Part shown: positions 1-7,919 of the stretch, piece after piece
Layout: each line of letters starts with the position of its first letter
Numbering within the stretch: position 1 is the first letter of the stretch
Source of the DNA: Dactylosporangium vinaceum
GTDB lineage: Bacteria > Actinomycetota > Actinomycetes > Mycobacteriales > Micromonosporaceae
Reading direction: 5' to 3'
DNA length: 64,000 nt
Assembly (NCBI RefSeq): GCF_019904175.1
Contig: NZ_CP061913.1
Coordinates: 5,456,001-5,520,000, forward strand
Notes under the pieces: generated by a model
What the model was told of the DNA's origin: nothing
The model's database searches: none
The model's input: the letters and a program-made list of their open reading frames with translations, nothing else
Made by a program: the position numbers and the translations under genes

Positions 1-623
1 AGACCGTCAAGCCGATGATCGGCACCGACACGTTCACCGGGACCGGACTCGGGCCGCAGTGGGAGTGGAACCACAACCCCGACAACACCAAGTGGTCGAC
101 CGGCAGCGGGCTGCGGCTGCAGACCGCGACCGTGACCGGCGACCTGTACAACGCCCGCAACACCCTGACCCAGCGCATCCAGGGCCCGTCGTCGACGGCG
201 ACCGTCGAGCTGGACTACTCGGCGATGGCCGACGGAGACCGATCCGGGCTGGCGATGCTGCGGGACTCCTCGGCGTGGATCGGCATCCAGCGTGACAACG
301 GCGCCGCCCGCGTCACCATGGTGAACGGCCTGACCATGGACGGCAGCTGGAACACCACCGGCACGGGCACCGTGGCCGCCGCGGCCAACGTCTCCGGCGG
401 CCGGATCTGGCTGCGCGCCACCGCCGACATCCGGCCCGGGTCCGGGCGGCAGGCCCGATTCTCCTACAGCACTGACGGCACCAACTTCATCGCGCTGGGG
501 CCGGCGTTCACGCTCAACAACGCCTGGCAGTTCTTCATGGGCTACCGCTACGCCGTCTTCAACTACGCCACAAGATCGCTCGGTGGCGCCGTCACCGTGC
601 GCTCGTTCACCCAGTCCGTTTAG
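1..623 (+). CDS. GH43-family glycosidase, C-terminal part (partial)
   Basis: The reading frame is open from the window edge (T-V-K-P before the first internal Met at 15) to the TAG at 621, leaving 206 residues of a longer secreted enzyme. The visible part resembles the concanavalin-like beta-sandwich domain that closes many GH43 beta-xylosidases/arabinofuranosidases: an F-T-G-T-G-L start, then Q-W-E-W-N-H-N-P, A-R-N-T-L-T-Q-R, G-L-A-M-L and F-M-G-Y-R-Y. This domain normally shapes the active site of GH43; the catalytic five-blade propeller would lie upstream, outside the window. The GH62 gene follows after only 9 bases, so both are probably co-transcribed for arabinoxylan breakdown. The subfamily cannot be fixed from this fragment. 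Confidence 0.72.
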   Translation, partial: TVKPMIGTDTFTGTGLGPQWEWNHNPDNTKWSTGSGLRLQTATVTGDLYNARNTLTQRIQGPSSTATVELDYSAMADGDRSGLAMLRDSSAWIGIQRDNGAARVTMVNGLTMDGSWNTTGTGTVAAAANVSGGRIWLRATADIRPGSGRQARFSYSTDGTNFIALGPAFTLNNAWQFFMGYRYAVFNYATRSLGGAVTVRSFTQSV

Positions 624-632
624 GAGTTCTCT

Positions 633-2108
633 GTGCACAGGAAAGCGTTCGGCGCCGCGCTGGCGGCGGCGGTCGTGGCCGCGGGGGTGGTTGTCGCGAT
701 CAATGCGACATCCGCCTCGGCGGCGACCGTCGACACCTCGGCGTGGTACACCCTCGTCAACCGCAACTCCGGCAAGGCACTCGACGTCTGCGGCTCCGCC
801 ACCACGGACGGCGCCTGCATCCAGCAGTACGCGCAGTCGGGCGGGCAGAACCAGCAGTGGCAGTTCGTCGACTCCGGCGGCGGCTACTACCGGCTCAAGG
901 CCCGGCACTCCGGCAAGGTCCTGGACGTGTACAACCTGTCCACCGCGGACTCCGCCAAGATCGTGCAGTGGACCGACGGCAACGGCACCAACCAGCAGTT
1001 CCGGCTGGCCGACTCCGACAGCGGCTACGTCCGGCTGATCAACCGCAACTCCAGCAAGGCCGTCGAGGTGCAGGGCGCCTCCACCGCCGACGGTGGAGCG
1101 GTCGTGCAGTACAGCGACTGGGGCGGCACCAACCAGCAGTGGCAGCTCGTCCGGGTCGGCACCACCACGCCGACCACACCGGGCAGCACGGGCGGCGGCA
1201 CCTGCTCGCTGCCGTCGTCGTACCGGTGGTCCTCGACGGGCGCCCTCGCGACGCCCAAGTCGGGCTGGGCGTCGCTGAAGGACTTCACCAACGTCGTCTA
1301 CAACGGCAAGCACCTGGTCTACGCCACCACCCACGACACCGGCTCCACGTGGGGGTCGATGAACTTCGGCCTGTTCACCAACTGGTCCGACATGGGCTCG
1401 GCGAGCCAGAACAAGATGAACTTCAACGCGGTGGCGCCGACGTTGTTCTACTTTGCGCCGAAGAACATCTGGGTGCTGACGTATCAGTGGGGTGGGACGG
1501 CGTTCTCGTACCGCACGTCCAGTGACCCGTCCAACGCCAACGGGTGGTCGGCGCAGCAGACGCTGTTCACGGGCAGCATCTCCGGCTCCGGGACCGGGCC
1601 GATCGACCAGACGCTGATCGGTGACGGTCAGAACATGTACCTGTTCTTCGCCGGTGACAACGGCAAGATCTACCGGGCCAGCATGCCGATCGGGAACTTC
1701 CCCGGCAGCTTCGGCTCCAGCTACACCCAGGTCATGAGCGACTCGACGAACAACCTCTTCGAGGCCGTCGAGGTCTACAAGGTCCAGGGCCAGAACCAGT
1801 ACCTGATGATCGTCGAGGCGATCGGCAGCCAGGGCCGCTACTTCCGCTCGTTCACGTCCTCCAGCCTGAGCGGGTCCTGGACCCCGCAGGCGGCCAGCGA
1901 GTCCAACCCGTTCGCGGGCAAGGCCAACAGCGGCGCGACCTGGACCAACGACATCAGCCACGGTGACCTGGTCCGGACCAACCCGGACCAGACCAAGACC
2001 ATCGACCCCTGCAACCTGCAGCTGCTCTACCAGGGCCGCTCCCCGAGCTCGGGCGGCGACTACGGTCTGCTGCCGTACCGCCCGGGTGTGCTCACCCTGC
2101 AACGCTGA
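633..2108 (+). CDS. Secreted CBM13-GH62 alpha-L-arabinofuranosidase
   Basis: 491 residues. It starts at GTG 633 behind AGGAG (622-626), which overlaps the previous stop. Residues 1-30 form a Sec signal ending A-S-A. Residues 35-175 are a ricin-B/CBM13 trefoil with repeated Q-Q-W/Q-Q-F motifs, then a Thr/Pro/Gly linker (177-190) and a GH62 catalytic domain (191-491). GH62 enzymes remove arabinofuranosyl side chains from arabinoxylan by inversion. The expected base Asp is D217 (L-K-D-F-T-N); I-D-Q-T-L and F-E-A-V-E-V-Y hold the other conserved acids of the family. The domain is almost the same as the C-terminal domain of the xylanase at 33262, including a 76-base identical stretch. A strong terminator follows at 2115. 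Confidence 0.93.
   Translation: MHRKAFGAALAAAVVAAGVVVAINATSASAATVDTSAWYTLVNRNSGKALDVCGSATTDGACIQQYAQSGGQNQQWQFVDSGGGYYRLKARHSGKVLDVYNLSTADSAKIVQWTDGNGTNQQFRLADSDSGYVRLINRNSSKAVEVQGASTADGGAVVQYSDWGGTNQQWQLVRVGTTTPTTPGSTGGGTCSLPSSYRWSSTGALATPKSGWASLKDFTNVVYNGKHLVYATTHDTGSTWGSMNFGLFTNWSDMGSASQNKMNFNAVAPTLFYFAPKNIWVLTYQWGGTAFSYRTSSDPSNANGWSAQQTLFTGSISGSGTGPIDQTLIGDGQNMYLFFAGDNGKIYRASMPIGNFPGSFGSSYTQVMSDSTNNLFEAVEVYKVQGQNQYLMIVEAIGSQGRYFRSFTSSSLSGSWTPQAASESNPFAGKANSGATWTNDISHGDLVRTNPDQTKTIDPCNLQLLYQGRSPSSGGDYGLLPYRPGVLTLQR
1271..1324 (+). repeat. GH62 duplicated segment A, copy 1
   Basis: These 54 bases inside the GH62 domain are identical to 34896-34949 in the xylanase gene. They code for the conserved S-L-K-D-F-T-N-V region with the catalytic Asp. 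Identity at silent positions indicates recent duplication or gene conversion. Confidence 0.9.
1750..1825 (+). repeat. GH62 duplicated segment B, copy 1
   Basis: These 76 bases are identical to 35375-35450, silent positions included. They encode the N-L-F-E-A-V-E-V-Y-K-V region of GH62. Confidence 0.9.
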
Positions 2109-2114
2109 CCGCGC

Positions 2115-2152
2115 GGTGGCCGCAGGCGACACCTGCCTGCGGCCACCTTTTT
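2115..2152 (+). terminator. Rho-independent terminator after the GH62 gene
   Basis: A 13-bp perfect inverted repeat (2115-2127 pairing with 2135-2147, 7-base loop) is followed directly by five T residues, 7 bases after the GH62 stop. It should separate the GH43-GH62 transcript from the downstream GH29 operon. Confidence 0.9.
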
Positions 2153-2206
2153 GCCACGCTCCACACGTATGACGTATGACTCCATCGTCCACAGAGAGGT
2201 CCCGCC

Positions 2207-4177
2207 ATGTCCTCCTCGCCCCTGTCCCGGCGCAGGCTGCTGATCGCGGCCGGCGCCGCGGCAGCCGCTGCCGGGCTCACGCGGCCCGGTGTCGTGTGGG
2301 CCACCGCCGGCCCGCAGAGCTACACCGCGGCCTGGTCGTCGGTCGACCAGCACCCGCCCGCGCCCGAATGGTTCCAGGACGCCAAGTTCGGCATCTACTA
2401 CCACTGGGGCGCCTTCAGCGTGCCCGCCTACGCCAGCGAGTGGTACCCGCGCAACATGTACAACAGCGGCTCGAACGAGAACAACCACCACAAGGCCGTC
2501 TACGGCGACCCGTCAGTGTGGCCGTACCACAACTTCATCAACGGGGCCCGGGACAAGGCCGGCAACTTCGTGCAGTTCGCGCCCAAGCTGCGCGCCGCCG
2601 GCGGCAACTTCGACCCGGACGAGTGGGCCCAGCTCTTCGCCGACGCGGGCGCGAAGTTCGCCGGGCCGGTGGCCGAGCACCACGACGGCTTCTCCATGTG
2701 GAACAGCAGCGTCAACGAGTGGAACTCGGTCGCCAAAGGGCCGCGCCTGGACCTGCTGCGGCTGCACGCCGACGCCATCCGGGCCAAGGGCCTGCGGCTG
2801 TACGTCTCGCTGCACCACGCGTACAACTTCACCGGCTACTACCAGTGGGTGCCCCAGCAGTCCGACGCGAGCCTGCGCAAGCTCTACGGCCAGCTCGGCG
2901 CGGCCGAGCAGCAGCTGTGGTACGACAAGCTCCGCGAGGTCATCGACGGCTACCAGCCCGACATCATCTTCCAGGACTTCAACCTCGGCCAGATCAGCGA
3001 GGCGCAGCGGCTGAACTTCCTGTCGTACTACTACAACCGCGCGGTGGCCTGGAACAAGGACGTGGCCGCCACCTACAAGGACGGCTTCAACAACCGCGGC
3101 GAGGTCTACGACTTCGAGCGCGGCGGCCCGGCCGACATCCAGTCGCCGTACTGGCTCACCGACGACAGCGTCTCGAGCTCCAGCTGGTGCTACACCGCCG
3201 GCATCGGCTACTACCCGGCCACCGCGCTGCTGCACGCCCTGCTGGACCGGGTCAGCAAGAACGGCACCATGGTGCTCAACATCGCCCCGATGGCCGACGG
3301 CACCATCCCCTCCGGTCAGCGCAGCATCCTGCTCGCGATCGGCGATCACCTCAAGCGCTTCGGTGAGTCGGTGTATGCGACCCGGGCCTGGAGCGTGTTC
3401 GGTGAGGGCCCCACCCAGATGGGCGGCGGCTCCTTCCAGACCCCGCGCACCGGCACCGCCCAGGACATCCGGTTCACCCGCAGCAAGGACAGCCGGGTCC
3501 TGTACGCCACAGTCCTGGGCTGGCCCGGCAGCACCCTGCACATCACGACGCTGAACGCCAACCGGATCAACCTGAGCACGCTCAGCGCCGTGGAGCTGCT
3601 CGGCTCGACCTCCGGCACCGCCATCAACCTGCCGACCCGCAGCCAGGACGGCTCGGGCCTGCACATCACGATGCCCTCGGCGAGCGCACCCTACAGCGCC
3701 GGCGCCTACGTGGTCCGGCTGACGTTCTCCGGCCAGATTCCGGCCCTCGGCACGGGCGGCGGGACCGGCACCGGCTGGGTCCGCATCACCAACGCCACCA
3801 CCGGCCTGGTGCTCGACAGCGGCGGCAGCGTCGCCTCCGGCTCCGTGCTCAAGCAGTGGAACTGGGACGGCAGCAACAACCTGCAGTGGCAGATCGTCGA
3901 CCTCGGCACCGGCTACGTCCGCATCGTCAACCGCACCAACGGGATGGTCGCCGACAGCTGGGGCAACACCGCCAACGGCGCGAACGCCATGCAGTCGCCC
4001 TGGAACGGCGGCAACAACCAGCAGTGGCGGCTCAACAGCGTCGGCAACGGCCGCTACCAGATCATCAACCGCGGCACCGGCACCGCCCTGGACGGCGCCG
4101 GCAACACCACGGCCGGCTCGACCGTCGTGCTGTGGGCGCCCAACGGCAGCACCAACAACCAATGGAGCATCGCATGA
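2207..4177 (+). CDS. Tat-exported GH29 alpha-L-fucosidase with C-terminal CBM13
   Basis: 656 residues. The N-terminus S-R-R-R-L-L followed by an Ala-rich stretch is a twin-arginine signal. Residues about 38-430 are a GH29 TIM barrel (W-F-Q-D-A-K-F-G-I-Y-Y-H-W-G near the start, A-E-H-H-D-G-F-S-M-W around 160), and a beta-sandwich follows. D257 in I-I-F-Q-D-F-N is the candidate nucleophile, at the place where the family usually has L-W-x-D. Residues 523-656 form a CBM13 trefoil. GH29 hydrolyses terminal alpha-L-fucose with retention, which fits the intracellular L-fucose pathway at 13529-23386. ATG 2207 lies just downstream of GAGAGG. It heads a four-gene run; its stop overlaps the next start (ATGA at 4174). 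Confidence 0.9.
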   Translation: MSSSPLSRRRLLIAAGAAAAAAGLTRPGVVWATAGPQSYTAAWSSVDQHPPAPEWFQDAKFGIYYHWGAFSVPAYASEWYPRNMYNSGSNENNHHKAVYGDPSVWPYHNFINGARDKAGNFVQFAPKLRAAGGNFDPDEWAQLFADAGAKFAGPVAEHHDGFSMWNSSVNEWNSVAKGPRLDLLRLHADAIRAKGLRLYVSLHHAYNFTGYYQWVPQQSDASLRKLYGQLGAAEQQLWYDKLREVIDGYQPDIIFQDFNLGQISEAQRLNFLSYYYNRAVAWNKDVAATYKDGFNNRGEVYDFERGGPADIQSPYWLTDDSVSSSSWCYTAGIGYYPATALLHALLDRVSKNGTMVLNIAPMADGTIPSGQRSILLAIGDHLKRFGESVYATRAWSVFGEGPTQMGGGSFQTPRTGTAQDIRFTRSKDSRVLYATVLGWPGSTLHITTLNANRINLSTLSAVELLGSTSGTAINLPTRSQDGSGLHITMPSASAPYSAGAYVVRLTFSGQIPALGTGGGTGTGWVRITNATTGLVLDSGGSVASGSVLKQWNWDGSNNLQWQIVDLGTGYVRIVNRTNGMVADSWGNTANGANAMQSPWNGGNNQQWRLNSVGNGRYQIINRGTGTALDGAGNTTAGSTVVLWAPNGSTNNQWSIA

Positions 4178-6555
4178 GAATTCGTGCCGCACTGACCGGC
4201 CTGCTGCTGGCCGCGGCCGGCTTCGTCGTGGCCACCGCCGGGCCCGCCGCGGCCGCCACCTCCATCACCGTCAACGGCTCCTCCGGTGGCAAGACCTTCG
4301 ACGGGGTCGGCGCGGTCAGCGGCGGCGGCGGCAACAGCCGGCTGCTGATCGACTACCCGGAGCCGCAGCGCGGCCAGATCCTCGACTACCTGTTCAGCCC
4401 CGGCTACGGCGCCGCGCTGCAGATCCTCAAGGTCGAGATCGGCGGCGACACCAACTCCACCAGCGGCTCCGAGCCCAGCCACGCGCACTTCCGCGGCGAC
4501 CTGAACTGCAACCGCGGCTACGAGTGGTGGATCATGGAGCAGGCCAAGGCCCGCAACCCCGGCATCAAGCTGGCCGGGCTGGCCTGGGGCGCGCCCGGCT
4601 GGATCGGCAACGGCAACATCATGTCCACCGACATGATCGACTATCTGATCTCCTGGCTGGGCTGCGCGAAGCAGCACAACCTCACCATCGACTACCTCAC
4701 CGCGGCCCAGAACGAGAAGCGCACCGACGCCAACTGGACGATCAGCCTGCGCAGCGCGCTCAACGCCAACGGGTACAGCGGCGTGAAGCTCATCTACGGC
4801 GACGACTACCCGGGCAGCTGGGGGCCGGCCAACGCGGTCGCGAGCAACGCGAACCTGCGCAACGCCATCGACGTGCTCAGCGCCCACTACGTGTGCGGCT
4901 ACCTCAGCGCGCAGACGACGTGCACGGTGCCGGCCACCGCCACCAACACCGGTGAGACGCTGTGGAACAGCGAGGGCGGCTCGCAGGACTACAACGACGG
5001 CGCGAAGCCGCTCGCCCGCGGCATCAACCGCGGCTACGTCGACGGCCGGATGACCGCCTACCTCAACTGGGACCTGATCGCCGCGGTCACGCCCAACGTG
5101 CCGTGGGCGACCGTCGGCCTGGTGCTGGCCAACCAGCCGTGGTCGGGCTGGTACGCGGTCGGCAAGAACACCTGGGCCCTGGCCCACACCACCCAGTTCA
5201 CCGCGCCGGGCTGGAAGTACCTCGACTCCTCCAGCGGCTTCATCGGCGGCAACCGCAACAACGGCAGCTACGTGAGCCTGAAGTCGACGAACAACACCGA
5301 CTACAGCACGATCATCGAGACCATGGACGCGAGCGCCGCGCAGACGCTCAACTTCACCGTCGCCGGCGGGCTGTCCACCGGTGCCGTCCACGTCTGGTCG
5401 ACGAACCTCAACTCGAGCAACGCCGCCGACCAGTTCCGCCACGCCGCCGACATCACCCCGTCCGGCGGCGCGTACTCGCTGACCGTCCAGCCCGGCTACC
5501 TGTACTCCATCACCACCACGACCGGCCAGGGTAAGGGCACCGCGACCGCCCCGGCCCAGGGTGCGCTCGGGCTGCCCTACAGCGACGACTTCGACGGCTA
5601 CGCCACCGGCAAGCTGCCGAAGTACCTCCAGGACATGCAGGGCGCGTTCGAGACCGCCACGTGCGGGGGCGGCCGCTCCGGCGTGTGCCTGCGCCAGGCC
5701 TCGCCCCAGGCCCCGATCACCTGGAAGACCCTCGCCGACCCGAGCACCTACGGCGGCGGCCTGACCTGGTCCAACTACACCGTCTCGGCCGACGCGCTGC
5801 TGGAGAAGTCCGGCTACGTGCAGCTCGAAGGGCGCGTCGGCAGCCAGAACCTCGACCCCATCAGCCGCCAGAACGCCTACTACCTGCGGGTCACCGACGG
5901 CGGGTCCTGGTCGATCCTGCGCAACAGCACGGGCGGCACGGTGACCACCCTGCGCAGCGGCAGCGTCGCCGCACCGGGCCTGAACAGCTGGCACAAGCTC
6001 TCCCTGGGCTTCTCGGGCAGCACGATCACCGCCGGCATCGACGGCACCACCGTCGCCACCCTCACCGACGGCTCCTACGGCTCCGGCCAGGTCGGCTTCG
6101 GCACCGGCCAGGGTGTGACAGCCCAGTTCGACAACCTCTCCGTCGTGGCCGGGTCGGGCGGCCCCACCGGCGGCGGCGCCACGGCCCCGCTGCGCAACCT
6201 CAACGCGGGGCGCTGCCTCGACGTCCCGTCCCAGTCGCAGACCAACGGCACCCAGCTCGCGCTGTGGGACTGCAACGGCGGGGCGAACCAGCAGTGGACC
6301 CTCACCTCGGCCAAGCAGCTGCAGGTGTACGGCTCCAAGTGCCTCGACGCCGCCGCCTCGCAGAACGCGCGGACGTTCATCTCGGACTGCAACGGCCAGG
6401 CAACCCAGCAGTGGAACCTCAACGCCGACGGCAGTGTCACGAACGCCCAGTCCGGCCTGTGCCTCGACGCGAGCGGCGCCGGGACGGCCAACAGCACCCC
6501 GGTGATCCTGTGGACCTGCAACAGCGGCAGCAACCAGCTGTGGACCAGGAGCTGA
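4174..6555 (+). CDS. Secreted GH59 galactocerebrosidase-like glycosidase with CBM13
   Basis: 793 residues from ATG 4174, which overlaps the fucosidase stop; the same frame is open further upstream, but the Sec signal M-R-I-R-A-A-L..A-A-A-A-T starts here. Residues 29-445 match GH59: F-D-G-V-G-A-V-S-G-G-G-G-N-S-R near the N-terminus, the presumed acid/base E181 in Q-N-E-K and the presumed nucleophile E267 in W-N-S-E-G-G. Residues about 465-660 form a lectin-like beta-sandwich, as in mammalian GALC, and 670-793 a CBM13 trefoil. GH59 members remove beta-galactose; in this operon the target is more likely a plant glycan or galactolipid than a ceramide. The substrate is inferred, the family is clear. 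Confidence 0.9.
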   Translation: MRIRAALTGLLLAAAGFVVATAGPAAAATSITVNGSSGGKTFDGVGAVSGGGGNSRLLIDYPEPQRGQILDYLFSPGYGAALQILKVEIGGDTNSTSGSEPSHAHFRGDLNCNRGYEWWIMEQAKARNPGIKLAGLAWGAPGWIGNGNIMSTDMIDYLISWLGCAKQHNLTIDYLTAAQNEKRTDANWTISLRSALNANGYSGVKLIYGDDYPGSWGPANAVASNANLRNAIDVLSAHYVCGYLSAQTTCTVPATATNTGETLWNSEGGSQDYNDGAKPLARGINRGYVDGRMTAYLNWDLIAAVTPNVPWATVGLVLANQPWSGWYAVGKNTWALAHTTQFTAPGWKYLDSSSGFIGGNRNNGSYVSLKSTNNTDYSTIIETMDASAAQTLNFTVAGGLSTGAVHVWSTNLNSSNAADQFRHAADITPSGGAYSLTVQPGYLYSITTTTGQGKGTATAPAQGALGLPYSDDFDGYATGKLPKYLQDMQGAFETATCGGGRSGVCLRQASPQAPITWKTLADPSTYGGGLTWSNYTVSADALLEKSGYVQLEGRVGSQNLDPISRQNAYYLRVTDGGSWSILRNSTGGTVTTLRSGSVAAPGLNSWHKLSLGFSGSTITAGIDGTTVATLTDGSYGSGQVGFGTGQGVTAQFDNLSVVAGSGGPTGGGATAPLRNLNAGRCLDVPSQSQTNGTQLALWDCNGGANQQWTLTSAKQLQVYGSKCLDAAASQNARTFISDCNGQATQQWNLNADGSVTNAQSGLCLDASGAGTANSTPVILWTCNSGSNQLWTRS
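6313..6351 (+). repeat. CBM13 conserved nucleotide block, copy 1
   Basis: These 39 bases, coding for K-Q-L-Q-V-Y-G-S-K-C-L-D-A, recur without change at 10035-10073 and 34507-34545 and with few changes at 7671-7709. They mark a CBM13 cassette spread among neighbouring genes. Confidence 0.88.
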
Positions 6556-6556
6556 C

Positions 6557-7918
6557 ATGAGAAGACAACGATCCGTGCTCGCGGCGGTCTGCGCGGTGGC
6601 CGTCGTCGTGCTCGCCGCCGTGGGCGTCGTCCTGCAGGGCGGACCCGGCGGCGCGACCGACGCGAACGCGTCGGTGACCGCGGGCTGCGGCCGGGCGGCG
6701 ACCCTGGCCAGCGGCACGCACACGATCCAGAGCGGCGGCACCGGGCGGACCTACATCCTGCGGGTGCCCGACAGCTACGACGTCAACCACGCCTACCGGC
6801 TGGTCTTCGGCTTCCACTGGAACGGCGGCACCGCCGGTGACGTGGACGGCGGCGGCACCAGCGGCTACCCGTGGTCCTATTACGGCATGCGGGCCCTGTC
6901 GAACAACACCACGATCTTCGTGGCGCCGCAGGGCATCGGCAACGGCTGGGCCAACTCCGGCGGCCGTGACCTGACGTTCGTCGACGACATGGTGCGCGAG
7001 CTCGAGAGCGGGCTGTGCATCGACACGACCCAGCTCTTCGCGGCGGGGTTCAGCTACGGCGGCGGGATGAGCTACGCCATCGCCTGCGCCCGGGCGAGCG
7101 TCTTCCGGGCCGTCGCCGTGTACTCCGGCGGCCAGCTCAGCGGCTGCAGCGGCGGCACCCAGCCGATCGCCTACATCGGGCTGCACGGGCTGCGTGACCC
7201 GGTCCTCAACATCTCGCAGGGCCGCGCGCTGCGCGACACGTTCGTGCGGGCCAACGGCTGCACGCCGCAGAACCCGCCGGAGCCGGCCCAGGGCAGCCTC
7301 ACCCACATCGTGACCACCTACTCCGGCTGCCGCGCGGGCTACCCGGTCGCGTGGGCCGCGTTCGACGCCGGGCACACGCCCGGCCCGGTGGACGGCTCGG
7401 CCGGCGACTACGAGCCCGGTGAGCGGTCCTGGACCCGTCCGGTGGTCTGGAACTTCTTCACCCAGTTCCAGACCGGCGGCCCGTCCAGCCCGCCGGTGAG
7501 CGCCTCGCCGTCCGCATCGGGCGGCAACCAGCCGAGCGGCCAGATCCGGGGCCAGGCCTCCGGCCGGTGCGTCGATATCACCGGGCAGTCCACGGCCAAC
7601 GGCGCCGCGGCGCAGCTCTACGACTGCAACGGCCAGGCCAACCAGCGCTTCACCGCCACCAGCGGCAAGCAGCTGCAGGTGTACGGGACCAAGTGCCTCG
7701 ACGCCAACAACCGCGGCACCACCAACGGCACCGCCGTCATCATCTGGGACTGCAACGGCCAGACCAACCAGCAGTGGAACCTCAACAGCAACGGCACCAT
7801 CACCGGCGTGCAGTCCGGGCTCTGCCTCGACGCCAACGCCGCCGGCACCGCCAACGGCACCAAGCTCATCCTCTGGGCCTGCAACGGCGGCGCCAACCAG
7901 CAGTGGACCAGGAGCTGA
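6557..7918 (+). CDS. Secreted CE1-type feruloyl esterase with CBM13
   Basis: 453 residues, starting one base after the GH59 stop. A long N-terminal hydrophobic signal (1-37) precedes an alpha/beta-hydrolase of the LpqC/PHB-depolymerase-like CE1 group (about 45-305): nucleophile S166 in G-F-S-Y-G-G, an Asp in L-R-D-P-V and a His in D-A-G-H-T-P. A short Ser/Pro linker leads to a CBM13 trefoil (about 325-453). The family includes feruloyl and acetyl-xylan esterases. Q-G-I-G-N-G-W-A and the context favour feruloyl esterase, which would cut ferulate from arabinose side chains and so help the GH62 and GH10 enzymes. Acetyl-xylan esterase remains possible. Confidence 0.82.
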   Translation: MRRQRSVLAAVCAVAVVVLAAVGVVLQGGPGGATDANASVTAGCGRAATLASGTHTIQSGGTGRTYILRVPDSYDVNHAYRLVFGFHWNGGTAGDVDGGGTSGYPWSYYGMRALSNNTTIFVAPQGIGNGWANSGGRDLTFVDDMVRELESGLCIDTTQLFAAGFSYGGGMSYAIACARASVFRAVAVYSGGQLSGCSGGTQPIAYIGLHGLRDPVLNISQGRALRDTFVRANGCTPQNPPEPAQGSLTHIVTTYSGCRAGYPVAWAAFDAGHTPGPVDGSAGDYEPGERSWTRPVVWNFFTQFQTGGPSSPPVSASPSASGGNQPSGQIRGQASGRCVDITGQSTANGAAAQLYDCNGQANQRFTATSGKQLQVYGTKCLDANNRGTTNGTAVIIWDCNGQTNQQWNLNSNGTITGVQSGLCLDANAAGTANGTKLILWACNGGANQQWTRS

Positions 7919-7919
7919 C

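Noticed and set aside
2167..2180. Direct repeat gtatgacgtatgac before the fucosidase
   Set aside because: Two adjacent 7-base units only, with no second occurrence elsewhere in the window; could be chance.
2513..4192. 559-codon frame antisense to the fucosidase
   Set aside because: Val/Gly/Ala-rich antisense shadow with no domain.
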